Part shown: piece after piece, positions 1 through 6,842 of the stretch | Layout: every line of letters starts with the position of its first letter | Numbering within the stretch: position 1 is the stretch's first letter | Origin: Bacteroidota bacterium | GTDB taxonomy: Bacteria > Bacteroidota > Bacteroidia > Bacteroidales > Marinifilaceae | DNA: 9,831 nucleotides | Direction: 5' to 3' | NCBI GenBank assembly: GCA_023400335.1 | Contig: JAEXFF010000094.1 | Span: 1-9,831 of the forward strand | Made by a program: the position numbers and the translations under genes | Notes under the pieces: generated by a model | Told to the model about the DNA's origin: nothing | The model's input: the letters and a program-made list of their open reading frames with translations, nothing else | Databases searched by the model: none

Positions 1-75
1 CCTCAGAATACTGTAAAACCTGTTTCCAAAACGGGAAACAAGCCTGCACAAGCTGGTTCTAAACCAGAACAATAA
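1..75 (+). CDS. 3' end of an unrecognised gene (Lys/Pro/Gln-rich tail)
   Basis: The first frame is open from the window edge to a TAA, giving 24 residues that include PVSKTGNKPAQ and end in KPEQ. The piece is rich in Lys, Pro, Gln and Ala, has no hydrophobic stretch and looks like a disordered C-terminal tail. Tails of this kind occur on several Bacteroidota proteins, including some DNA-binding HU-like proteins, but nothing visible identifies the family. It stops 24 bp before the first rhomboid gene on the same strand, so it may share that transcript. The start lies outside the window. It is called real because of its position and composition, with no function assigned. Confidence 0.55.
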   Translation, partial: PQNTVKPVSKTGNKPAQAGSKPEQ

Positions 76-99
76 AATGGAAATAAAAACGGAAAACTT

Positions 100-918
100 A
101 TGAATAATTATCGCCCGTACTCAGGAATAACACCGGCTGTAAAAGTTTTGATCATCATCAATGTACTCATGTATTTTATCACTTTGATGTTTGATAAACG
201 TAGCGGTACAAACCTAGCGAATACTCTTGGTTTACATCTGCCCCAATCGGAATACTGGGCTCCTTACCAATATATTACTCATATGTTTATGCATGGCAGT
301 TTCAGCCATCTGTTCTTCAATATGTTTGCGCTGTTCATGTTTGGACGGGTATTAGAATCGGTATGGGGATCCAATCGTTTTCTGGTTTACTATTTCGTAA
401 CCGGGTTAGGAGCAGCAGCCCTTAACAGTGCAGTAGGCTGGTGGGAATATCATAAAATGTACGAACAGCTTTTAGCCTTTCAAAATACACCGGAGCCGGG
501 ATTACTGGCAGAATTTATCCGGGCTCATATTTCCCACCCGGCTCCCTGGGTATGGGAACTCATTGACAATTGGACGAACAATCCGTCTTCCCTTCAGTAT
601 ACCCAAGCAGGAGAAGAAGTTTTCAAAAAGGCTATCACAGAAACAATAAATATTCCGACAATAGGGGCTTCGGGAGCAATTTTCGGTATATTACTGGCTT
701 TCGGAATGCTTTTCCCCAATACAGAGTTATTTCTATTATTTATTCCCATTCCGATAAAAGCTAAATACTTTGTTATCGGTTACGGAGTTATCGAATTCTT
801 TCTGGGTATTCAAAACAGTGCCGGAGACAATGTTGCACACTTTGCCCACCTGGGAGGAATGCTTTTCGGATTTATTTTACTGAAATTCTGGAGCAGAAAC
901 CGCCGGAAATTTTACTGA
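100..918 (+). CDS. rhomboid-family intramembrane serine protease (first of two)
   Basis: This is a predicted polytopic inner-membrane protease of 272 residues that would cleave transmembrane substrates; its substrate is unknown. The rhomboid signature is complete: a TM2-type HxxxN segment (H70, N74, in SHLFFNMFALF), the nucleophile S191 in GASGAIFG, and the catalytic H250 in AHFAHLGGMLFG. A hydrophobic first helix spans about residues 13-31. The region from about 113 to 185, between the HxxxN helix and the GASG helix, is a long polar insert rich in Trp, Glu and Pro, so the protein is longer than a minimal six-helix rhomboid such as GlpG. The ATG fits the start of a short polar N-terminus (MNNYRPYS) before helix 1. 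The second rhomboid follows 155 bp downstream. Family assignment is firm; activity and target are inferred. Confidence 0.93.
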   Translation: MNNYRPYSGITPAVKVLIIINVLMYFITLMFDKRSGTNLANTLGLHLPQSEYWAPYQYITHMFMHGSFSHLFFNMFALFMFGRVLESVWGSNRFLVYYFVTGLGAAALNSAVGWWEYHKMYEQLLAFQNTPEPGLLAEFIRAHISHPAPWVWELIDNWTNNPSSLQYTQAGEEVFKKAITETINIPTIGASGAIFGILLAFGMLFPNTELFLLFIPIPIKAKYFVIGYGVIEFFLGIQNSAGDNVAHFAHLGGMLFGFILLKFWSRNRRKFY

Positions 919-1073
919 TGAAAACGAATTGAAATTCAAAATACAGAAATAACGGAAAAATTAAAACAAAACCCCTAACTTCTGAGGTTTTATTCAGAAT
1001 ATTTCATTTCTCACATGAAAAAGTCCTGATTGATTCAGTTTATCTACATCAGCCAGGCCATTTAAAAGCGAAT

Positions 1074-2003
1074 ATGTATTATCAATACAGACAACCTTCA
1101 GGTAATATCGGTGACCGTTTAAAAAAATCCTTTGTAAAAGGTAATGCCCTTACCCGGCTAATCTATATTAATATAGGTATTTTCTTACTGGTCAAAATTA
1201 TCCATGTCCTTATCATTCTTTTCGGACAAAAATCCGGAGTGGATAATATTATACTGGAAAATCTGGGGATATCCGCCAATCCCAGTTTTTTGCTTACTCA
1301 CCCGTGGACCGTATTCACTTACATGTTCACTCAATTTGATTTTTTTCATCTGTTATTCAACATGTTGTGGCTATACTGGTTCGGAAACTTTTTCCTGAGG
1401 CACTTCACCCAAAAAGAACTCACAGGAGTATATCTTTTAGGGGGTATATGTGGTGCATTATTATATGTAATAGTTTATAATCTCTTTCCTGCATTTGAAC
1501 TTTCCCGTTATTATTCCTGGGCAGTCGGAGCTTCGGCATCTGTTATGGCCATTGTTTTTGCAGTTTGCCTTTATTTGCCTCAGCAGCACATTTATATCTT
1601 TTTAATCGGGCCGGTAAAACTCATCTATCTGGCTCTTTTTACAGCAGCAATTGATATACTCAGCATACCCAGTTCCAATGCAGGCGGGCACATTGCTCAT
1701 TTAGGAGGAGCCCTTTTCGGTTATTTATTCGTTTTAAGCGTAAAACATAACCGGAACATTGCCGGTAGCACAACTGCATTTTTTGAAAGAATCGGAAGAT
1801 TTTTTACTCGTCTTTTTACCGATCATAAAAAAATGCACGTCAGGCATAAAAAAAACGTAGCTGAAATGAACGACCGGGAGTACAATGCTTATAAAAAACA
1901 AAAAGACGACAGAATCAACAAAATTCTGGATAAAATATCCCGTTCCGGCTATGAAAGTTTGACAAAAGAAGAAAAAGAAATCCTTTTCCGATCGGGAAAA
2001 TAA
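1074..2003 (+). CDS. rhomboid-family intramembrane serine protease with C-terminal cytosolic tail (second of two)
   Basis: This is a second rhomboid protease, 309 residues, clearly diverged from its neighbour. H92 and N96 lie in FHLLFNMLWLYWFG, the nucleophile S154 in VGASAS, and the catalytic H209 in GGHIAHLGGALFGYLF. It lacks the long insert of the first copy. After the last helix (about 205-223) comes a basic, charged tail of about 85 residues. Its final part (about 284-309, ending EEKEILFRSGK) resembles the short C-terminal domain found on many Bacteroidota rhomboids, which I recall as DUF6576. The ATG at this position begins a polar N-terminus with Tyr and Arg before helix 1 (about 28-50). 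The 155-bp gap before it holds two weak 6-bp stem-loops but no recognisable promoter. The phosphatase-like gene begins 21 bp after the stop, so those two are probably cotranscribed. Confidence 0.93.
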   Translation: MYYQYRQPSGNIGDRLKKSFVKGNALTRLIYINIGIFLLVKIIHVLIILFGQKSGVDNIILENLGISANPSFLLTHPWTVFTYMFTQFDFFHLLFNMLWLYWFGNFFLRHFTQKELTGVYLLGGICGALLYVIVYNLFPAFELSRYYSWAVGASASVMAIVFAVCLYLPQQHIYIFLIGPVKLIYLALFTAAIDILSIPSSNAGGHIAHLGGALFGYLFVLSVKHNRNIAGSTTAFFERIGRFFTRLFTDHKKMHVRHKKNVAEMNDREYNAYKKQKDDRINKILDKISRSGYESLTKEEKEILFRSGK

Positions 2004-2024
2004 ATACTGTTTACGAAAAAAGGT

Positions 2025-3098
2025 ATGCTCAAACTATTAGATAAACTTATAGGAATAATTACTCTTTTGGCCTTAACCGGTTTATTGGGAAGTTATACGG
2101 CCCGTTATATCGATCCCAATACTTTTATCCTGCCTTCTTTATTGGGTTTAGCTTATCCTTATCTACTGATTTCCAATATAATACTCTTTTTATATTGGCT
2201 GGCCCGCTGGAAAAAAATGGCTTTTGTACAACTCATTGTACTGGCATTGGGAATACCCGTTTTTCGGACTTATTATGGCACTTATAAAGAAAAAAACGGC
2301 ACAGAATCTTACGATTTACAGGTATTGTCGTATAATGTCCGTTATTTCGACAGATACGGATGGAGTAAGCACAAAAATACCCCGGAAAAACTTTTGGACT
2401 ACCTGAATCATTTTCCGGGAGATATTGTCTGTCTGCAAGAATTTCCGGAGAAAAGTGCTGCTATCGATCCGCAAGACATTATCCGACAATTATCCTCCTA
2501 TCCTTACCGGAAAATTAAAAAACACATGGCCATTTTTTCCCGCTCTCCCATTATTGCCTGTAAAGAAATCACTTTTGATAAAAAATATACCAGTTCCTGC
2601 ATTTTCTGTGATGTTGTAAAATTGAAAGATACCGTTCGTATTTATAATATTCATCTGGAATCTTATAAACTGGGGAAAAAAGAACGGAAATTTGTAAAAG
2701 ACATTTCAGAAGGAGTCAGCAATGACCTTTCCCAAGGTATAAGAAATCTCACGGTACGAATAAGCGAGGCAAACAAAAACCGGGCAAAACAAGCCCGGCA
2801 AATAAAAACAGCCTTACAAAATTCTCCCTATCCGTTTATTGTATGCGGAGATTTCAACGATACCCCTCTCTCCTACACCTATCAAACAATAGAAAACGAA
2901 CTACGGGACAGTTTTATCGAGAAAGGAAGAGGACTGGGCAATACCTATATAGGGGAATTTCCCTCTTTCCGGATTGATTATATTCTGCATACGACTGATT
3001 TTCAAACAATAAGCTATTCAAGGGAAGCAGTAACCTTATCCGATCATTATCCGATCCAGAGTAAACTGAAAAAAGAGAATAAAAACAGCAAACAATAA
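2025..3098 (+). CDS. membrane-anchored endonuclease/exonuclease/phosphatase-family hydrolase
   Basis: Three hydrophobic segments fill the N-terminus (about residues 8-24, 33-60 and 66-81), followed by a catalytic domain of the EEP superfamily (DNase I, AP endonucleases, sphingomyelinases, inositol phosphatases). The motifs occur in order: N104 in LSYNVRYFD, metal-ligand E139 in VCLQEF, H210 in YNIHLES, D276 and N278 in GDFNDTP, D318 in RIDYIL, and the terminal D340-H341 in SDHYPI. All key residues are present, so the enzyme should be an active metal-dependent phosphodiesterase or phosphatase. With three anchoring helices the active site is probably periplasmic, which argues against a DNA-repair role and for a lipid or extracytoplasmic substrate; this is inference. 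At 357 residues it matches the membrane-anchored EEP proteins seen beside rhomboids in Bacteroidales. A short A-rich region with AGG just before ATG serves as its start site. Confidence 0.9.
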   Translation: MLKLLDKLIGIITLLALTGLLGSYTARYIDPNTFILPSLLGLAYPYLLISNIILFLYWLARWKKMAFVQLIVLALGIPVFRTYYGTYKEKNGTESYDLQVLSYNVRYFDRYGWSKHKNTPEKLLDYLNHFPGDIVCLQEFPEKSAAIDPQDIIRQLSSYPYRKIKKHMAIFSRSPIIACKEITFDKKYTSSCIFCDVVKLKDTVRIYNIHLESYKLGKKERKFVKDISEGVSNDLSQGIRNLTVRISEANKNRAKQARQIKTALQNSPYPFIVCGDFNDTPLSYTYQTIENELRDSFIEKGRGLGNTYIGEFPSFRIDYILHTTDFQTISYSREAVTLSDHYPIQSKLKKENKNSKQ

Positions 3099-3126
3099 AT
3101 AAAAATGAGAGATGAAATTTCAAAAA

Positions 3127-3157
3127 TTTGATTTTTTCAGTAAAAGGTCTATCTTTG
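3127..3157 (+). promoter_or_regulatory. Bacteroidetes-type primary-sigma promoter for tRNA-Ala
   Basis: TTTG at 3127-3130 and TATCTTTG at 3150-3157 are separated by exactly 19 bp. This is a full match to the known Bacteroidetes consensus (-33 TTTG, then -7 TAnnTTTG). Transcription should begin several bases after the second box, a little upstream of the mature tRNA 5' end at 3176, leaving a short leader for processing. It lies in the 77-bp gap after the EEP-family gene, so the tRNA does not depend on read-through. Confidence 0.9.
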
Positions 3158-3175
3158 TAGCCGTAAAATATCACT

Positions 3176-3251
<76 letters not shown>

Positions 3252-3252
<1 letters not shown>

Positions 3253-3291
3253 AACGGACAATAGAAAGCATTGTCCGTTTTCTTTTTTTTT
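3252..3291 (+). terminator. intrinsic terminator of the tRNA-Ala gene
   Basis: An 11-bp perfect stem (AAACGGACAAT at 3252-3262 with ATTGTCCGTTT at 3270-3280) with a 7-nt loop runs straight into a T-rich tract reaching 3291. The left arm starts on the last A of the tRNA's CCA, so the tRNA 3' end and the terminator abut. This is a classical Rho-independent terminator and should insulate the tRNA from the flippase-like gene. Confidence 0.93.
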
Positions 3292-3301
3292 GCTAACTTA
3301 G
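3270..3301 (+). promoter_or_regulatory. weak candidate promoter for the flippase-like gene
   Basis: ATTG (3270-3273) and TAACTTAG (3294-3301) lie 20 bp apart, each one base away from the Bacteroidetes boxes TTTG and TAnnTTTG. The downstream box is 25 bp before the ATG at 3327, and the gene must start somewhere after the strong tRNA terminator. The upstream box overlaps the right arm of that terminator. With two mismatches, this could be chance in AT-rich DNA. Confidence 0.25.
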
Positions 3302-3326
3302 TCCTCTGATTGAAATCCCAAATGCA

Positions 3327-4409
3327 ATGGAAGGAGAACAGCAAATTCTAACCAAAAAAATCAGTCCGTATAAAATTATTTATCCGATTATTATAGGATT
3401 GGCTGTTGTATCGTACATGCTTTATAAAGAATTTGATATTAAAGCATTCGAGGAAATTACTTTTACATGGTATTCTGTAATTTGGTTATTGGTAGCAATC
3501 TTATGTATGGCTATACGGGATTTGGGCTATGTTATTCGCATACGGGTTCTTTCAGGGGACCGGCTCAGCTGGTTGCAGTCTTTACGCATTATTTTTCTGT
3601 GGGAGTTTACATCAGCCGTCACTCCTTCCGCCATTGGAGGAACAAGTATTGCCATTTTGTTTGTCAATAAAGAAGGGATAAAAGTCGGGCGAAGTTCTGC
3701 CATTGTAATGGCTACTTCTTTTCTGGATGAATTGTATTTCATTATTATGTTTCCTTTAATTCTCCTCTTTGTCAATCACAACCAGTTATGGAATATACCG
3801 GGAGCCAGCACAGCCGTAGTTGACAGTCTTTTTTGGTTTGCTATCGCAGGTTACTCCATAAAACTCCTTTACTTGCTCATACTCAGCTATGGGCTTTTCA
3901 GAAATCCCCGGGGATTAAAATACCTGATCATGAAATGTTTTAAGCTGCGTATATTAAGGAAATGGAGGCAGAACGCCAATGAAGCGGGTTACGACATCAT
4001 CCGTAATTCCCATGAATTAAAACACATGCCTTTTTCTTTCTGGTTAAAAACTTTCGGAGCCACCTTTTTCTCCTGGACAGCCCGTTATTGGGTAGTGAAT
4101 GCAATCTTAATGGCTTTTTGGGCCGGACGTTATGATTGGGCACAACATTTTTTGATTTTTGCGCGACAGCTGATCATGTGGATCATGATGTTAGTAAGCC
4201 CGACTCCGGGAGGAAGCGGTTTCGCCGAATACGTATTTTCCAAATACCTGGGAGAATTTTTACCCAGTGCAGGAGTTGCGGTAGCTATGGCTATTCTATG
4301 GAGGCTAATCAGTTATTACCCCTATCTGTTTATAGGAGCATTTTTGATCCCCAAATGGATAACCAAACATTTTGGAGGAAGTAGTAAAAAAGAAAAGAAA
4401 ACAGCATAA
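3327..4409 (+). CDS. flippase-like integral membrane protein (lysylphosphatidylglycerol synthase TM-region family)
   Basis: This is a 360-residue polytopic inner-membrane protein with about eight hydrophobic helices, resembling the YbhN/AglD/MprF N-terminal family (Pfam lysylphosphatidylglycerol synthase TM region). Typical landmarks are the Pro/Gly-rich AVTPSAIGGTS stretch (about 98-107), SFLDELYF (131-138) and the C-terminal SPTPGGSGFAEYVF (291-304), followed by WRLISYYPYLFIG. In MprF this fold flips aminoacylated lipid, but stand-alone members have no agreed substrate, so lipid or isoprenoid-lipid translocation is only a family-based guess. No aminoacyl-transferase domain is attached. The tail is basic (SSKKEKKTA). 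The ATG is chosen because another ATG 5 bp upstream is out of frame. It is followed by 143 bp without a gene. Confidence 0.85.
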   Translation: MEGEQQILTKKISPYKIIYPIIIGLAVVSYMLYKEFDIKAFEEITFTWYSVIWLLVAILCMAIRDLGYVIRIRVLSGDRLSWLQSLRIIFLWEFTSAVTPSAIGGTSIAILFVNKEGIKVGRSSAIVMATSFLDELYFIIMFPLILLFVNHNQLWNIPGASTAVVDSLFWFAIAGYSIKLLYLLILSYGLFRNPRGLKYLIMKCFKLRILRKWRQNANEAGYDIIRNSHELKHMPFSFWLKTFGATFFSWTARYWVVNAILMAFWAGRYDWAQHFLIFARQLIMWIMMLVSPTPGGSGFAEYVFSKYLGEFLPSAGVAVAMAILWRLISYYPYLFIGAFLIPKWITKHFGGSSKKEKKTA

Positions 4410-4450
4410 TATTCAGGTTTAAAAAACTGTTCATTTTTAATTGAAGAAAT

Positions 4451-4512
4451 AAACGTTCATAAAAGCAGAACCAAAAGGGAAACGGGCACTAAAATTCCAA
4501 ACGTTCGTAAAA
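4451..4512 (+). repeat. pair of 14-bp direct repeats upstream of the small membrane gene
   Basis: AAACGTTCATAAAA (4451-4464) and AAACGTTCGTAAAA (4499-4512) differ at one base and start 48 bp apart. Both contain the palindrome AACGTT. They lie in the 143-bp gap before the small membrane gene and mutL, where no consensus Bacteroidetes promoter is visible. Two similar sites in a promoter-sized gap could bind a regulator, but the sequence is AT-rich and chance similarity is possible. Confidence 0.4.
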
Positions 4513-4552
4513 CCTGGTAAAGAAGCTTGACCGAACATAAAATTAATACCCT

Positions 4553-4873
4553 ATGTCACGAATGTTTGAAAGACAGGACCGGCGGACGTTTCATATAAAA
4601 CCCCGCTACTGGGATCCTGAAAAAGAAGAAAGAGAAGAACGTGAAAAGAGAATCAAAGCAGAATTAGGCATTGACGAAAAAGATAAAGATACTTACATTC
4701 CCAATGTAAGGGGACGTTTTACAGAAATTTATGAAAAACGGAAAGCTAACCGTAGAGGCTACAACGGAAGATACGCCGTGCGTCTATTCCTGATCCTGAT
4801 TGCCGTTTTTTTAATTATTCTTTATTTAGTCATGCGTTATTCCGAAGGAGATTTAAAATTTTTAGGATTATAA
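4553..4873 (+). CDS. small single-pass membrane protein of unknown function
   Basis: This 106-residue protein has a very charged N-terminal part (about 1-75, with an EKEEREEREKR stretch at 23-33 likely to form a charged helix) and a single hydrophobic helix (about 76-95, LFLILIAVFLIILYLV), then a short tail ending LKFLGL. Basic residues just before the helix (RKANRRGYNGR) suggest that the charged part is cytoplasmic and the C-terminus periplasmic. No enzymatic motif is visible. The coding pattern is convincing: it has long, clean reading with a coherent soluble/TM architecture, and mutL starts 31 bp after its stop on the same strand. I do not recognise a named family. It probably shares a transcript with mutL, which alone does not imply a repair role. 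Confidence 0.8.
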   Translation: MSRMFERQDRRTFHIKPRYWDPEKEEREEREKRIKAELGIDEKDKDTYIPNVRGRFTEIYEKRKANRRGYNGRYAVRLFLILIAVFLIILYLVMRYSEGDLKFLGL

Positions 4874-4904
4874 ATCTCCGGTCATTTTAACAGCTATTTA
4901 TTTT

Positions 4905-6755
4905 ATGTCAGATATTATACAGTTATTACCCGATTCCGTCGCTAATCAGATTGCTGCCGGAGAAGTTGTACAACGACCGGCTTCTGTCGTGAAAGAATTG
5001 ATGGAGAATGCGATCGACGCCGGTGCCGATCATATTCAAGTGATATTGAAAAATGTAGGAAAAGCTATTATCCAGGTTATTGATAACGGAAAAGGCATGT
5101 CGCCTATGGATGCCCGTATGGCTTTCGAAAGGCATGCCACTTCTAAAATAGCCTGTGCTCAGGATTTATTTAATATACATACTCTGGGGTTCAGGGGAGA
5201 AGCACTCCCTTCTATCGCTTCTGTTGCTGAAATAGAATTAAAAACCCGCCGCCAGGAAGACGAACTGGGAAGCTATGTGCATATATCAGCTTCCGAATTA
5301 AAATCACAGGAATCTATCAATACACCTTATGGTACAAACATCTGCGTAAAAAATCTTTTCTTTAATATTCCCGCCCGGCGGAAATTTTTAAAGTCTGATA
5401 CGACAGAACTACGCAATGTCATTAATGAATTCCTCCGATTATCCCTCACTTATCCCGGTATTACTTTTTCCCTGATAAACAACGGAAATGAAATTTATAA
5501 CCTGCCTGTCAGCGGATTAAGACAACGCATTGTAAATGTCTTCGGGAAAAGTATCAATACCCGCTTACTCAATATCAATTGCGATACGGAGCTCATTTCG
5601 ATAAAGGGATTTGTGTGTAGTCCGGAACATGCCAAAAAAACTTACGGAGAACAATATTTCTTTGTCAATAACCGTTTTATGAAACATAACTTTTTTCACA
5701 AAGCGGTCATGGAAGCTTATTCCGGTCTGATCAGCGCAGACAGTATCCCGTCCTATTTCCTTTATTTCACCGTTCAACCGGCACAAATAGACGTAAATAT
5801 TCATCCGACAAAAACCGAAATAAAATTTCAGAACGAATCTGACTTTTTTCAGATATTATTAGCCGGAGTAAAAGAAGCTTTGGGGAAATTCAATATCACC
5901 CCCCCCTTAGACTTTGACAAAGAAGGCGATATCGGGTACAATCCCCCAACTCCCTCTCCTGCTCCTTATGTTCCTAAAATTAATTACAATCCGAATTATA
6001 ATCCGTTCAATTACAAATCAGGTATCAGTATCGAAGAGTCGGATTTTGAAAAACCGGTGACTTCTTCTTCCGTTCATACGAAAGAAAAGGTACCCGCAAA
6101 CTGGGAATCTCTTTTCGAAAACCTGAAAGAGAAACAGGAAAACCAGCAGATGACGCTTACAGGCATGGACATTCCGGAAGAAATAACCCCGAACCATACC
6201 GCCTTTATACAAATGAAAGGACGTTATATTGTCACTCCTGTTCATTCCGGTTTAATGTTTATCGATCAGAAAAGAGCTCACGAACGAATTCTATTTGAAC
6301 AATATACCCATAACCTTTGTACAGAAAAAGTAGCCGGACAAAAAAATTTATTTCCCGAAACGCTGGAACTCTCGGCAGGGGACTTCGCGCTTATTCAGGA
6401 AATCAATGGCGATTTGGAATACCTGGGATTCGAATTGAGTGAATTCGGGAAAAATTGTTATGCGATTTATGCGACTCCTCCGGACCTTTCCTGCTCGAGA
6501 GCAAAGGAGGTCCTGATCCAATTAATCGATCATTATAAAAATACAGAAGGCGAGATTAAACAGAAAATGAAGGAACGTATTGCTCTTGCTTTGGCAAAAG
6601 CGACTGCAATTCCTTATAATACCCTTTTAACAGCGGCTGAAATGAATGACATTTTTGATAATTTATTTGCCTGTCAACATCACAATTATACGGCCGACGG
6701 AAAAAGTATCATTCATATTCTCAATTTTGAAGATGTAAACAGTTGGTTTAAATGA
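4905..6755 (+). CDS. mutL: DNA mismatch repair protein MutL
   Basis: MutL links mismatch recognition by MutS to strand removal. The 616-residue protein has the GHKL ATPase signature: E31 and N35 in ELMENAIDAG, DNGKGM (60-65), ATSKI (78-82) and TLGFRGEAL (93-101), then GTNICVKNLFFNIPARRKFLK and HPTKTE (300-305). Residues about 335-430 are a low-complexity linker rich in Pro, Asn and Tyr. The C-terminal dimerisation domain includes RYIVTPVHSGLMFIDQKRAHE and finishes with ACQHHNYTADGK. The DQHA(X)2E(X)4E metal motif of nicking MutLs is present in altered form as DQKR-AH-E460-RILF-E465, with correct glutamate spacing but Lys for His. The CPHGRP-type motif is not visible. A linker QMTL (415-418) vaguely resembles a clamp-binding motif. 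No mutH is seen here. The ATG gives a standard N-terminus. Confidence 0.97.
   Translation: MSDIIQLLPDSVANQIAAGEVVQRPASVVKELMENAIDAGADHIQVILKNVGKAIIQVIDNGKGMSPMDARMAFERHATSKIACAQDLFNIHTLGFRGEALPSIASVAEIELKTRRQEDELGSYVHISASELKSQESINTPYGTNICVKNLFFNIPARRKFLKSDTTELRNVINEFLRLSLTYPGITFSLINNGNEIYNLPVSGLRQRIVNVFGKSINTRLLNINCDTELISIKGFVCSPEHAKKTYGEQYFFVNNRFMKHNFFHKAVMEAYSGLISADSIPSYFLYFTVQPAQIDVNIHPTKTEIKFQNESDFFQILLAGVKEALGKFNITPPLDFDKEGDIGYNPPTPSPAPYVPKINYNPNYNPFNYKSGISIEESDFEKPVTSSSVHTKEKVPANWESLFENLKEKQENQQMTLTGMDIPEEITPNHTAFIQMKGRYIVTPVHSGLMFIDQKRAHERILFEQYTHNLCTEKVAGQKNLFPETLELSAGDFALIQEINGDLEYLGFELSEFGKNCYAIYATPPDLSCSRAKEVLIQLIDHYKNTEGEIKQKMKERIALALAKATAIPYNTLLTAAEMNDIFDNLFACQHHNYTADGKSIIHILNFEDVNSWFK
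5899..5906 (+). repeat. C8 homopolymer in the mutL linker
   Basis: Eight consecutive C residues span Thr332 to Pro334 of mutL, just after the ATPase domain. Loss of one C gives ACC CCC CCT TAG, an immediate stop. Gain of one gives CTT AGA CTT TGA, a stop within a few codons. This is the only long C run I noticed in the window; A runs of 7-8 are common. Confidence 0.9.
5982..6005 (+). repeat. two tandem 12-bp units coding NYNP-NYNP in the mutL linker
   Basis: AATTACAATCCG is followed directly by AATTATAATCCG, differing only at a synonymous position, and encodes NYNPNYNP (residues 360-367). A partial third unit (FNYK) follows. It lies in the disordered linker between the ATPase and dimerisation domains, where copy-number change would alter linker length without shifting the frame. 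Confidence 0.75.
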
Positions 6756-6768
6756 TTTTAAACCAACT
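6741..6768. repeat. perfect 12-bp inverted repeat around the mutL stop codon (possible bidirectional terminator)
   Basis: AGTTGGTTTAAA (6741-6752) pairs without mismatch to TTTAAACCAACT (6757-6768), leaving the 4-nt loop TGAT, which contains the TGA stop of mutL (6753-6755). The last four mutL codons form the left arm. It lies 75 bp from the stop of the convergent radical SAM gene, so it could form in both transcripts. Neither side has a proper T tract (CTCTTCCC on the + strand, GTTTACATC on the - strand), so it is not a classical intrinsic terminator. It may instead protect 3' ends or slow polymerase. Confidence 0.85.
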
Positions 6769-6842
6769 CTTCCCTCCAAAGCCGAACAAGGCTACTGCCG
6801 TCCGAAAAGAAAATTTTAACTACTCCATTACCGATATCATTT

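Noticed and set aside
980..1020. Two 6-bp stem-loops (TTCTGA/TCAGAA and TTTCAT/ATGAAA) between the rhomboid genes
   Set aside because: Short, AT-rich, with no T tract after either; expected by chance in this composition, so not called terminators.
1848..1855. A8 run in the second rhomboid gene
   Set aside because: Lys-rich tail in an A-rich genome with many A6-A8 runs; no special consequence compared with the C8 in mutL.
4400..4441. Possible terminator after the flippase-like gene (CAG...CTG hairpin followed by TTCATTTTTAA)
   Set aside because: The stem has a mismatch and only about five or six pairs with a poor loop; too weak to call.
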